Source: VRUE01 sp035548675 (GTDB taxonomy: Bacteria; Actinomycetota; Thermoleophilia; Solirubrobacterales; 70-9). From it: a DNA stretch of 31,511 nt. The DNA is taken from positions 1-31,511 of the forward strand of contig DASZSJ010000050.1 of NCBI GenBank assembly GCA_035548675.1, read 5' to 3'. The notes beneath the pieces are model-generated. The model saw only the letters and a program-made list of their open reading frames with translations. It was not told where the DNA came from and searched no databases. The translations under genes were made by a program, and so were the position numbers. Positions 21,302 to 30,684 of the stretch are shown here, piece after piece. Every line of letters begins with the position of its first letter. Within the stretch, counting starts at the first letter, position 1.

Positions 21302-22083
21302 GCGACCCCGAGCCTAGCGTTCTCCAGCCCCAGCTCCGCCGGCGCGGCGCTTGTCAGCTCGCGCTCGTACACGTCCGCGTAGCGTTCCGCCACGGTCTGG
21401 GCGAAGGCGTCGAAGTCCGCCTCAGCGCCGAGCTCGCGGCTCAGTGAGCTCACCCGGCAGTCCTCGATCCCGCAGGGCACGACCCACTCAAACGGCTGCA
21501 GGTCGTTGTTGACGTTGACCGAGAGCCCGTGCGTCGTCACCCCCCGGCTCACATGCACCCCGATCGACCCAATCTTCGCCGCCGCCGAACCCCCCGCCGA
21601 CGCCCCCCCCGCCGACGGGCCGAAAGCGTGTCGATATGTCACGTTAGAGGCCCGTCGGCCCCCCCGGGGGGGGGTCCAGATGCCGGTCAGGCCGTCGATC
21701 GTGGTGGCCTCGACGCCATGCTCGGCGAGTGCGTCGATCGCCACCCGCTCGAGTCGCCGCACGTACTCGTGGACATCGTCGCCGTAGGCGTGCAGGTCGA
21801 CGATCGGGTAGGCGACCAGCTGTCCCGGCCCGTGGTAGGTGACCTGGCCGCCGCGGTCGGTGTCGCGCACCTCGATCCCCTGCATCGCGTACCACTCCTC
21901 CGCCATCGGCAGCTCCTCCGGTTTCGCGCGGCGCCCGCGGGTGTACACGGGCGGATGCTCGAGCAGCAGCAGCACATCGGGGATCGAGCCGTCCTCGCGC
22001 GCGTCGCGCAGCCAGCGCTGCGCGACCAGGGCCTCGTCGTAGGGGACGAGGCCACAGCGGACGACGAGGACTTCCGTGCTCAT
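21298..22083 (-). CDS. lipB: octanoyltransferase with an in-frame insertion
   Basis: 261 residues from the ATG at 22083; the open frame continues upstream without protein-like content. LipB transfers octanoate from acyl carrier protein to lipoyl domains. Signatures are RGGQVTYHGPGQLVAYPIVD, KIGSIGVHVSRGVTTHG with the catalytic lysine, and VPCGIEDCRVSSL with the catalytic cysteine. Between GLTGIW and KIGSIG there are about 33 residues where fewer than ten are usual; the extra stretch is Gly/Ala/Ser-rich and contains SNVTYRHAFGPSAGG. On DNA it is bounded by homopolymer C/G runs and a perfect inverted repeat (21611-21659). The catalytic residues are intact, so activity is likely retained. Confidence 0.93.
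   Translation of the reverse strand: MSTEVLVVRCGLVPYDEALVAQRWLRDAREDGSIPDVLLLLEHPPVYTRGRRAKPEELPMAEEWYAMQGIEVRDTDRGGQVTYHGPGQLVAYPIVDLHAYGDDVHEYVRRLERVAIDALAEHGVEATTIDGLTGIWTPPRGGRRASNVTYRHAFGPSAGGASAGGSAAAKIGSIGVHVSRGVTTHGLSVNVNNDLQPFEWVVPCGIEDCRVSSLSRELGAEADFDAFAQTVAERYADVYERELTSAAPAELGLENARLGVA
21611..21659. repeat. palindromic insertion inside lipB
   Basis: GCCGACGGGCC (21611-21621) and GGCCCGTCGGC (21649-21659) are perfect 11-bp arms around a 27-base centre that is much less GC-rich than its surroundings. Runs of C on the left and C then G on the right flank it. It is translated in frame as part of the extra loop just before the catalytic lysine of LipB. Confidence 0.6.
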
Positions 22084-22129
22084 TACCGAAATCCTTGCAC
22101 GGCGCCGCTCTATCCTTGGCGCCGTCCCC

Positions 22130-23752
22130 ATGGTCCAGTCCAAGGCACTAAGACCTGACTGGCTGCCCGCCGTCGCGCTCAGCTCGCTGCTCGCCCTGGC
22201 GATGCTGGCCTGGAACCCCCAGGTAGGCGACCTCGCCGCCCAGGTCTTCCGCACCGAGCTCTTCCAGCGCGCCGGGCTCTCGATCTGGAACGGCAGCTGG
22301 TACGGCGGTCACTACACCCTCACCTACAGCGTCCTCTTCCCGCCGCTCGCCTCGCTGCTGGGCCCGCAGCTCGTCGGCACGCTCTCCGTCGTCTCTTCCT
22401 CTTACTTCTTCGATCGCCTCGTGCGCGACCGCTGGGGAGAGCGCGCCCGCTGGGCGACCCTCTGGTTCGCCGCCGGCGTGGTGACCCTGCTCGCCGACGG
22501 CCAGCTCACCTTTGCGCTCGGGGTCGCCTTTGGCCTCGCCGCCCTGCGCTTCCTGCAGCTCGACCGCAGCAAGCTCGCCCTGGCCGCCGCCGCCGGCTGC
22601 GCGCTCTCCAGCCCCGTCGCCGCCGCCTTCCTCGCCGGCGTCGTCGCCGTCGGCGTCATCGAGCGCGGCCGTCCCTTTAGCCGCGGCGCGCTCGGGGTCG
22701 CGGCGCTGGCGCTCGGCCTGGTCCTGCTGCCCAACCTCGCCTTCCCCGAATCCGGGCAGTTTCCCTTCGCCTTCTCCTCCTACCTGGCGATCCCACTTTG
22801 GTGCGGCGGCGCCCTCTTCGTCACCCGCGGCCTCGGCCGCGAGGAGCGGCAGCTGCGCTGGGCCCTGGCCGGCTACGTCCTCGCCGCCACCCTGCTGCTG
22901 CTGGCGCCCAACCCGATGGGCGGCAACGCCGTGCGCCTCGGCGCCCTCTTCGGCGGGCCGGTGCTGGCCGCGGTCGTGCTCGCCCGGCGGCCGCACCTCG
23001 CCCGCACCTCCGCCCTCATCTTCGTCCTGGCGATGGCCGGCGGTCTCTACTGGCAGGTGACCGCGAGCGTCAGCCAGATCGCCCGCAGCGTCGGCGACCC
23101 CTCCACCTCGCCCAGCTACTTCGAGCCGCCCGCCCGCTGGCTGCGCGCCCACGGCGGCGCGAGCGTCAGGGTCGAGGTGCCGCCGACGGCGAACCACTGG
23201 GAGTCGGCCTACCTGGCGACGCAGTTCGAGCTCGCTCGTGGTTGGCTGCGCCAGCTCGACACCACCCGCGACGACATCTTCTACAGCGAGGACGAGCGCC
23301 TCACGGCGGCCTCCTACCGCCGCTGGTTGCACCGCAACGCGATCTCCTACGTCGCCCTGCCCGATGCGCCGCTGGACTACTCCTCGGTTGCCGAGCGCCG
23401 CCTCATCCTCAGCGCGCCGCCCTACCTCGACCTGCGCTGGAGCTCGCCCCACTGGCGCATCTACGCGGTTGCGGACCCGCGACCCCTGGTCGAGCCGATC
23501 GGCGCCGCTGCGGCCCGCACGCTCTGGGTCGGCCGCCAGGGCTTCGGCCTCGATGTCACCCGTCCCGGCGACTTCCTCGTCCGCGTCAACTTCACCCCCT
23601 ACTGGTCGATCTCCCGCGGCGCCGGCTGCCTCCTCCGCCACGGCGACTGGACGATCGCCCGCGCCACCCACCCCGGCGTCCTCCGCGTCGCCGCCGACTT
23701 CTCCCTGGGTCGCGCCTGGAACGCGGTGACGGGAGCGAAGAAGACGTGTTGA
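22130..23752 (+). CDS. polytopic membrane protein, unknown function (GT-C-like)
   Basis: 540 residues. Residues 10-330 contain roughly ten hydrophobic segments, for example LPAVALSSLLALAMLAW, FAAGVVTLLADGQLTFALGV, LGVAALALGLVLLPNLAF and SALIFVLAMAGGLYW. The last 200 residues form a soluble domain, with PPARWLRAHGGASVRVEVPP and later YWSISRGAGCLLRHGDW. This layout is like GT-C glycosyltransferases and related membrane proteins with an extracytoplasmic C-terminal domain. I see no decisive catalytic motif (an early D-E or D-D loop), so no enzyme is named. The ATG at 22130 is 46 bp from the divergent lipB. A TATCCT at 22111 could be a -10 box. Confidence 0.7.
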   Translation: MVQSKALRPDWLPAVALSSLLALAMLAWNPQVGDLAAQVFRTELFQRAGLSIWNGSWYGGHYTLTYSVLFPPLASLLGPQLVGTLSVVSSSYFFDRLVRDRWGERARWATLWFAAGVVTLLADGQLTFALGVAFGLAALRFLQLDRSKLALAAAAGCALSSPVAAAFLAGVVAVGVIERGRPFSRGALGVAALALGLVLLPNLAFPESGQFPFAFSSYLAIPLWCGGALFVTRGLGREERQLRWALAGYVLAATLLLLAPNPMGGNAVRLGALFGGPVLAAVVLARRPHLARTSALIFVLAMAGGLYWQVTASVSQIARSVGDPSTSPSYFEPPARWLRAHGGASVRVEVPPTANHWESAYLATQFELARGWLRQLDTTRDDIFYSEDERLTAASYRRWLHRNAISYVALPDAPLDYSSVAERRLILSAPPYLDLRWSSPHWRIYAVADPRPLVEPIGAAAARTLWVGRQGFGLDVTRPGDFLVRVNFTPYWSISRGAGCLLRHGDWTIARATHPGVLRVAADFSLGRAWNAVTGAKKTC

Positions 23753-23760
23753 CCGGAGGA

Positions 23761-23804
23761 GTTTGATCGATTCGCCCACGCATCCGGTGGCAAATCGATC
23801 AAAC
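23761..23804. terminator. long hairpin, bidirectional terminator candidate
   Basis: GTTTGATCGATT (23761-23772) and AATCGATCAAAC (23793-23804) are perfect 12-bp arms. An inner CCAC...GTGG pair extends the stem. The hairpin lies between the convergent membrane protein (stop 23752) and E2 (stop 23810), which fits a terminator serving both strands. Its inner part, CCAC-N6-GGTGGCAAATCGATC, recurs at 1-25. Confidence 0.65.
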
Positions 23805-23809
23805 GTCGT

Positions 23810-25170
<1,361 letters not shown>

Positions 25171-25171
<1 letters not shown>

Positions 25172-26169
25172 CAGAGCGAGCCCTCCAGCGCGGCCAGCGC
25201 CGCCTTCACCACGTGCTCGGAGTGCGGGATCGCCGCCTGCTCGAGCCGCCGCGAGTAGGGCATGTGCACGTCGGCGCCGGTCACCCGCTGCACCGGCGCG
25301 TCGAGGTGGTCGAAGGCCTGCTCGGTGATCAGCGCCGCCAGGTTGGCGCCGACGCCGCCGTGCGGCCAGCCCTCCTCGACGACCACCGCCCGGTTGGTCT
25401 TGCGCACCGACTCGAGGATCGTGTCGAGGTCGAGCGGGCGCAGCGTGCGCGGGTCGATCACCTCGGCCTCGACCCCGTGCTCGTGCGCGAGCGCCTGCGC
25501 CGCTTCCTCGGCCACGTGCGCCATCTTGAGGATGCCGACGATCGTCACGTCGCTGCCCTCGCGCCGCACCGCCGCCTCACCGAAGCGCAGCGCCAGCGCT
25601 CCGTCTTCCTCCCCGTCGGGGACCTCGCCGCGCGCCCCGTAGAGGCTCTCGTGCTCGATGAAGATCACCGGGTTGTCGTCGCGGATCGCCGCCTTCAGCA
25701 GCGCCTTGCCGTCGGCCGGCGTCGAGGGGCAGGCGACGAGCAGCCCCGGCACCTGCAGGAAGAGCGCCTCGAAGCTGTGCGAGTGGGTGGGGCCGAGCTG
25801 GTGGCCGCCGCCGCCGGGCATCCGCACCACCAGCGGCACCCGCGCCTGGCCGTTGAACATGTAGGGGATCGCGGCGGCGTGGTTGACGATCTGGTCCAGC
25901 GCCAGCAGCGAGAAGTTGACCGTCATCAGCTCGACGACCGGGCGCAGGCCGCCCATCGCCGCGCCGACCCCGGCGCCGACGATCGTGTTCTCGGAGATCG
26001 GGGTGTCGCGCACGCGCCGCTCGCCGAACTCGTCGAGCAGGCCCTCGGTCACCTTGAAGGCGCCCTGGAAGACGCCGACGTCCTCGCCCATCACCAGCAC
26101 CGCCTCGTCGCGGCGCATCTCCTCCGCCATCGCGTCGCGCAGCGCCTCGCGCATCCGCAGCGTCGCCAT
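25171..26169 (-). CDS. pdhB: 2-oxoacid dehydrogenase E1 beta subunit
   Basis: 332 residues, typical for the family. Conserved parts are VLVMGEDVGVFQGAFKVTEG, RVRDTPISENTIVGAGVGAA, MPGGGGHQLGPTHSHSFEA and DPRTLRPLDLDTILESV. It pairs with E1 alpha to bind thiamine diphosphate and decarboxylate a 2-oxoacid. The ATG at 26169, with GGAG upstream, is 28 bp after E1 alpha, and the stop overlaps the E2 start. The operon order alpha-beta-E2 is standard for Gram-positive pyruvate or acetoin dehydrogenases; acoB is an alternative name. Confidence 0.93.
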
Positions 26170-26197
26170 CAGCTATTGCTCCGATCCGTCGCGGCGC

Positions 26198-27382
26198 TCA
26201 TCGCTCCTCGACCTCCTCGGCGACTTCGGGCTCGACGCCCTCCTGGGCGTCGCCGTGGGTGGCCGGGTTGGGACGCGGCCCGTTCGGCGGCTGCCCCGCA
26301 TAGGCGGCGCCGGCCTCGGCCAGCTCGCGCGCCGCGTCGGGCATTTCGCCCTCGTGCTCGCCGCGGTGCGGCTCGGGGCTGCGCTCGTCGACCGCGTACC
26401 AGCCGGCGGCGCTGTCGAGCACGTAGAGGCTCTCGTACAGCGTGTCGAGCGCCGGCTCGGGCGAGGCGTCGGCGAACTCGACCGCCGCGAGCACCGTCGC
26501 CTCGGCCTTGTCGCGCACCTCCTGCACCTCGCGCTCGCCCAGCACACCCGCCTCGATGCAGCGCCGCGCAAAGCCCTCGATCGGGTCCTTCTCCCGCCAC
26601 TCCTCGACCTCCTCGCGTTCGCGGTAGACCTCTGGGTCGGCGGCGGAGTGGCCGCGGTAGCGGTAGGTGAAGGCCTCGAGCACGGTCGGCCGCCGCTCCT
26701 CGCGCGCCAGCCGGATCCCCTCGGCGACCGCCTCGCGCACCGCGATCACGTCCATGCCGTCGATCCGCTGGCCGGGGATGCCGTAGCCCTCCGCCTTCTT
26801 CGAGAGGTCGGTCTGGGCCGAGTGGCGCTCGACCGCCGTCCCCATCCCGTAGAGGTTGTTCTCGACCAGGAAGAGCACGGGCAGGCTCCAGAGCGCCGCC
26901 AGGTTCATCGTCTCGCCGAAGTTGCCGGCGTTGGAGGCGCCGTCGCCGAACATGCAGACGGTGACCGCGTCTTCGCCCTTGTAGTCGGAGGAGAGGGCCA
27001 GGCCGGCGGCGATCGGCAGGTTGCCGCCGACGATCCCGTAGCCGCCCATGAAGCGGCGCTCGGCGTCGAAGATGTGCATCGAGCCACCGCGGCCGCCGCT
27101 GGTGCCGTCGACGCGGCCGAAGAGCTCGGCCATCACCCGCTTCGGGTCGGTGCCGCGGGCGATCGCGTGGCCGTGCGTGCGGTAGGTGCCGATCAGGTAG
27201 TCCTCGTCGCGCATCACCGAGGTGGTGCCGACGATCGTCGCCTCCTCGCCGATCGCCAGGTGGAGGAAGCCGCCGGCCTTGGCCCGCTGGTACTGGCGCC
27301 CCGCCTCCTCCTCGAAGCGGCGGATCAGCGCCATCCGGGCGAGCAGCTCGTAACAGGTGGAGGCGTCGGGCAGATCGGCCAC
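26198..27382 (-). CDS. pdhA: 2-oxoacid dehydrogenase E1 alpha subunit
   Basis: 394 residues. The thiamine diphosphate motif starts MFGDGASNAGNFGETMN and ends with the VENN asparagines. The substrate-side region has GTYRTHGHAIARGTDP and GRGGSMHIFD, and the phospho-loop region YRYRGHSAADPEVYR is present. The C-terminal 70 residues past the normal end are acidic and Pro/Glu/Ala-rich (EGVEPEVAEEVEER), an unusual extension that may be disordered. The start is GTG at 27382, preceded by AAGGTCAGG. It comes nine bases after the DsbA-fold isomerase gene, so that gene is probably in the same operon. Confidence 0.92.
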   Translation of the reverse strand: MADLPDASTCYELLARMALIRRFEEEAGRQYQRAKAGGFLHLAIGEEATIVGTTSVMRDEDYLIGTYRTHGHAIARGTDPKRVMAELFGRVDGTSGGRGGSMHIFDAERRFMGGYGIVGGNLPIAAGLALSSDYKGEDAVTVCMFGDGASNAGNFGETMNLAALWSLPVLFLVENNLYGMGTAVERHSAQTDLSKKAEGYGIPGQRIDGMDVIAVREAVAEGIRLAREERRPTVLEAFTYRYRGHSAADPEVYREREEVEEWREKDPIEGFARRCIEAGVLGEREVQEVRDKAEATVLAAVEFADASPEPALDTLYESLYVLDSAAGWYAVDERSPEPHRGEHEGEMPDAARELAEAGAAYAGQPPNGPRPNPATHGDAQEGVEPEVAEEVEER

Positions 27383-27391
27383 GACCTGACC

Positions 27392-27988
27392 TTAGCTCGC
27401 GGCGGCGATCGCCTCCTCGACTCGGTCGTCCCCCCAGAAGACCTCGCCGCCGACGAGGAGCGAGGGGACGCCGGTGACGCCGAGGTCACCCGCCCGTTCG
27501 GTCGCCTCGATCAGGGCCCCCTTGACCTGCTTGGTCTCCACCGCCTTGAGCAGCGCGTTGGGGTGCAGCTCGCAGGCCGCCGCCGCGATCAGCACGTTGT
27601 CGGGCTCGCTCAGGTCGCGCCCGGCGGCGAACGCCTGGCGGAAGGCGGCGAGGGCGAAGGAGACGGTGCGGCCGGTCTGCTTGGCGAAGGTCGCCGCCCG
27701 CATCGCGAAGAGCGTGTTGCCGGGCCAGGGCTCGGGCCAGGCCAGCGGCGGCAGGCCGCGCTCGGCGCCGCGCCGCTCGACCTCGGCAATCCCCTCCGCC
27801 CGCCCCGGCCCGTTCGCCCAGGAATCGCGGTCGAAGCGGCGGAAGAGACCGCCGAGCAGGATCGGCTGCCACTCGGGCTGCTCCAGCCCCGCCCCGGTGA
27901 AGAGTCCGCTGATCCGCTCGGCGGTCAGGTACGCGTACGGCGAACCGAGGTCGAAGTAGAAGGTCGCGCGGGGGGGAGCGTCGGCCAC
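27392..27988 (-). CDS. DsbA-fold 2-hydroxychromene-2-carboxylate isomerase-like protein
   Basis: 198 residues. FYFDLGSPYAYL at the N-terminus and GVTGVPSLLVGGEVFWGDDR near the end (the cis-proline loop and substrate loop) mark the HCCA isomerase/GST kappa branch of the DsbA superfamily. The catalytic serine-like position is S16 in GSPYAYL, and there is no CxxC, so this is not a disulfide oxidase. In degradation pathways such enzymes isomerise aromatic intermediates with glutathione; actinobacteria usually lack glutathione, so the substrate is open. The start is GTG at 27988. It is the first gene of the operon with E1 alpha, E1 beta and E2. Confidence 0.82.
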   Translation of the reverse strand: MADAPPRATFYFDLGSPYAYLTAERISGLFTGAGLEQPEWQPILLGGLFRRFDRDSWANGPGRAEGIAEVERRGAERGLPPLAWPEPWPGNTLFAMRAATFAKQTGRTVSFALAAFRQAFAAGRDLSEPDNVLIAAAACELHPNALLKAVETKQVKGALIEATERAGDLGVTGVPSLLVGGEVFWGDDRVEEAIAAAS

Positions 27989-28035
27989 AGCCAGACCTTA
28001 TGCGCAGATGCACCGACCGCTGCGTGAGGAGTCTC

Positions 28036-28317
28036 ATGGTAATTTCAATGCTCATGAAGAAGCGCATGAAAATCAGCAAAGGGGGACAGGTCTCGATCCC
28101 CGCGCCGATCCGAAAGCGCTGGGGGACGACGACCGTGACACTCGAGGACTGCGGCGAGGAGCTCGTCCTCAGGCCCGTTCCGGACGATCCGATCGAGGCC
28201 GCCGCCGGTTCGCTGGCGGAGGAGTTCGGTCACATAGACCTGGCCGAGCTGCGTCGCATCGCTCGCGAGGACGACCGCATCGCGATCGAAAGGCGCGAAC
28301 GCCGGGAATTCCGGTGA
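28036..28317 (+). CDS. vapB: AbrB/MazE-type antitoxin (VapB)
   Basis: About 93 residues from the ATG at 28036, chosen because GAGGAG lies four bases before it; an ATG at 28000 and later ATGs at 28054 and 28066 are also in frame. The swapped-hairpin DNA-binding core is MKISKGGQVSIPAPIRKRWG. The C-terminal half (LAEEFGHIDLAELRRIARED, ending RRERREFR) would wrap the toxin. Its TGA overlaps the toxin GTG by four bases. The pair is inserted between and opposite to two leftward metabolic operons. Confidence 0.85.
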   Translation: MVISMLMKKRMKISKGGQVSIPAPIRKRWGTTTVTLEDCGEELVLRPVPDDPIEAAAGSLAEEFGHIDLAELRRIAREDDRIAIERRERREFR

Positions 28318-28730
28318 CACTCCTCGACGCGTACGCCCTGGTCGCATATCTGATCGGCGGCCCCGCCCAGGAGAAGGTCAAGTCGCTTCTGCGGGAAGGC
28401 GGGACCGCGGTGGCGACCGTCAACCTGGCGGAGACCTACGACATCGCAGAGCGCGTCCACAGTCTCCCGGCATCGCTCGCGTACGAGAAGCTCGAGGGGC
28501 TCTTCGCCGGGCCTCTCGCGGTCGTCCACCTCGACCCGGAGCTGGCCAAGCGAGCCGCCGAGCTGCGCGTCGACTTCTACCACCGCTCGCACAGCCCGCT
28601 ATCGCTCGCTGACGCGATCCTGATCGCTTCGGCGCGGAGTGGCGATCGGATCGCGACCGCCGATCCGGACGTCCTGGCAACCGCGTCGAAGCTGGGCGTC
28701 GAGACGGTCGAGCTGCCAGGCCAGGACTGA
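28314..28730 (+). CDS. vapC: PIN-domain ribonuclease toxin (VapC)
   Basis: 138 residues from the GTG at 28314, overlapping vapB (GTGA). PIN residues are D5 in TLLDAYALVAYL, E40 in NLAETYDI, D100 in SLADAILIASA, and D117 and D119 in ATADPDVL. VapC toxins are Mg2+-dependent RNases that often cut tRNA. It differs in sequence from the PIN toxin at 7136-7576, so the two are separate acquisitions. It converges on lpd with an 18-bp gap. Confidence 0.88.
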   Translation: MTLLDAYALVAYLIGGPAQEKVKSLLREGGTAVATVNLAETYDIAERVHSLPASLAYEKLEGLFAGPLAVVHLDPELAKRAAELRVDFYHRSHSPLSLADAILIASARSGDRIATADPDVLATASKLGVETVELPGQD

Positions 28731-28748
28731 TTTCGAGCGGGTCGAGGC

Positions 28749-30116
28749 TCAGGCGTGGATTGCCCAGCCGTCGACGGCCCGGGCGGCGTCGAGGATCGCC
28801 TCGGAGATCGTCGGGTGGGGGTGGACGATCCGGGCCAGCTCCTGGTAGCCGCCCTCCAGCGCCATCGTCGCGACCAGCTCGGCGACCATGTCGCAGGCGC
28901 GGTTGCCGACGATGTGGGCGCCGAGGATCTCGCCGTACTTGGAGTCGACGACGAGCTTGACCAAGCCGTCTTTGTCGTCGTAGACGGTGGCGCCGCCGAC
29001 GCCGCCGAGCTTCTGCTTGCCGACCTTGACGTCGTGGCCGGCCTCCTTGGCCGCCGCTTCGGTGAGGCCGACGCTCGCCACCTGCGGGTGGCAGAAGGTG
29101 GCGCCGGCGACCAGGTTCTGGTCGACCGGGTGGGTCGGCTCGCCGGCGGCGCGCTCGACCGCGACGACCCCCTCCTCGGAGGCCTTGTGGGCGAGCGCCT
29201 TGGCATTGACCAGATCGCCGATCGCGTAGACCTTGGGGTTGGAAGTCTGTTGGTAGGCGTCGACTTTCACCTTGCCCTTGTCGGTCAGCTCGACGCCGGC
29301 GCCCTCGAGGCCGAGCGCCTCGACGTCGGGAGCGCGCCCGCCGGCGATCGCGAGGTAGTCGACCTCGATCGTCTCGCCGCCGTAGCTGAGCTTGACCGAG
29401 CTCTCGCCCGCCTCGACGTTCTCCACCGGGGTGCCGGTTGAGATCGTGATGTTCTGCTTCTTGAAGGCGCGCTCGACCACCCGGGCCATGTCCTTGTCCT
29501 CGGCGGGGAGGATCTGGTCGAGCATCTCGATCAGCACCACCTCGGTGCCGAAGCGCCCGTAGGCCGAGGCGATCTCACTGCCCGAGGCGCCCGCGCCGGC
29601 GACGGCGAGCCGCTTTGGCTGCGCGGGCAGCGACCATGCACCCCAGGTGTCGACGACGCGGCCGCCGAACTCGACCCCCGGGATCGGCAGCGCGACCGAG
29701 CCGGTGGCGAGCACCACCGCACCCGCCTCGTAGACCTCGTCGCCGACCTTGACGTTGGCCTCGGGTGTGAGTGACCCCTCGCCCTCGATCAGCGCGATCC
29801 TGTTCTTGTCCCAGAGCATCTTGACCCCGCTCGAGAGCGACTCCGAGACGGCGGCGCGGCGCTTGCCGAGCGCCTCCCAGTCGAGCGCGACGTCCTTGGC
29901 GACGACGCCGAGCTCGGCGCCCTCGCGCGCCTGCTCGTAGATCTCCGCCGTGCGCAACACGGTCTTGGCCGGGATGCAGGCGTAGTTGAGGCAGCGCCCG
30001 CCGGCCTTGTCGCGCTCGACCACGGCGGTCTTCTTGCCCAGCTGGGCGGCGCGGATCGCGGCGACGTAGCCACCCGGGCCCCCGCCGATGACGATTACGT
30101 CGTAGGACTCTGCCAC
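28749..30116 (-). CDS. lpd: dihydrolipoamide dehydrogenase (E3)
   Basis: 455 residues. The FAD motif is VIVIGGGPGGYVAAIRAAQL, the redox disulfide C42/C47 is in GGRCLNYACIPAK, and the NAD site is RLAVAGAGASGSEIASAYGR. The C-terminal His-Glu pair lies in HPHPTISEAILDAA. It reoxidises the lipoyl group of E2 and passes electrons to NAD+. The start is GTG at 30116 with GGGG upstream. It is separated from the E1/E2 operon by vapBC, which is on the other strand, so it must have its own promoter or be read from thiE. Confidence 0.94.
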   Translation of the reverse strand: MAESYDVIVIGGGPGGYVAAIRAAQLGKKTAVVERDKAGGRCLNYACIPAKTVLRTAEIYEQAREGAELGVVAKDVALDWEALGKRRAAVSESLSSGVKMLWDKNRIALIEGEGSLTPEANVKVGDEVYEAGAVVLATGSVALPIPGVEFGGRVVDTWGAWSLPAQPKRLAVAGAGASGSEIASAYGRFGTEVVLIEMLDQILPAEDKDMARVVERAFKKQNITISTGTPVENVEAGESSVKLSYGGETIEVDYLAIAGGRAPDVEALGLEGAGVELTDKGKVKVDAYQQTSNPKVYAIGDLVNAKALAHKASEEGVVAVERAAGEPTHPVDQNLVAGATFCHPQVASVGLTEAAAKEAGHDVKVGKQKLGGVGGATVYDDKDGLVKLVVDSKYGEILGAHIVGNRACDMVAELVATMALEGGYQELARIVHPHPTISEAILDAARAVDGWAIHA

Positions 30117-30144
30117 TGGCCCCAGCCTATAGAACGGCCGCGGG

Positions 30145-30645
30145 CTACTCGCGCGTCGGCATCTGGATCCGCGCCATCGCCTTGACCATGAAGTAGAAGA
30201 AGACCCCGGCGACCGCGAGCAGGAGCCCGGTGCCGAGGAACTGGGGCACGGTCGAGGCGCCCACCACCAGCCCGTAGAAGGCGCTGAAGATGAGCAGGAC
30301 GAGGATCAGCTGGAAGCCGAGCACCGCCCAGTAGCGGGCGCGCCACATGCCCCAGGCCATCAGGCCCGTCAGCAGCGCCGGCGCCAGCGCCTGGACGAAG
30401 CGCGGTTTCTCGCCGTCGACCTCGGCACCGGCGAGGTAGCTGACCACAATTGAGATCGCGACCAGGGCGGAGACGACCGCGCCGACCGTGACCACGCGTG
30501 GCCGCTCGCCCTCGGCCAGCGGCTCGAGCGCTTCCCGCGCCGCCTGGTTGCGCTCCTCGGCCCGCGCGTAGCCCCGTTGCATCCGCTCGCGCGGATCGGA
30601 GGAGGCGCTGCGCCGCTTGCGCTTGCGGGGGTGGCTGGAGGCCAT
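30145..30645 (-). CDS. small integral membrane protein, unknown function
   Basis: 166 residues. A very basic N-terminus (HPRKRKRRSASSDPRERMQR) and a charged helix precede four membrane segments: VGAVVSALVAISIVVSYLAG, LAPALLTGLMAWGMW, AVLGFQLILVLLIFSAFYG and GTGLLLAVAGVFFYFMVKAM. No enzymatic motif is present and I do not recognise a named family. It lies between thiE and lpd on the same strand, with gaps of 39 and 28 bp, so co-transcription is likely. GGGGGG lies just upstream of the ATG at 30645. Confidence 0.7.
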   Translation of the reverse strand: MASSHPRKRKRRSASSDPRERMQRGYARAEERNQAAREALEPLAEGERPRVVTVGAVVSALVAISIVVSYLAGAEVDGEKPRFVQALAPALLTGLMAWGMWRARYWAVLGFQLILVLLIFSAFYGLVVGASTVPQFLGTGLLLAVAGVFFYFMVKAMARIQMPTRE

Positions 30646-30684
30646 TAGAAACCCCCCGCGCAGGCGGGATGTCGGAATCGCCCC

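Noticed and set aside
22084..22254. An upstream extension of lipB to 22254
   Set aside because: The extra 57 residues are not LipB-like and would run across the divergent membrane protein start. MSTEVLVVRCG at 22083 is the natural N-terminus.
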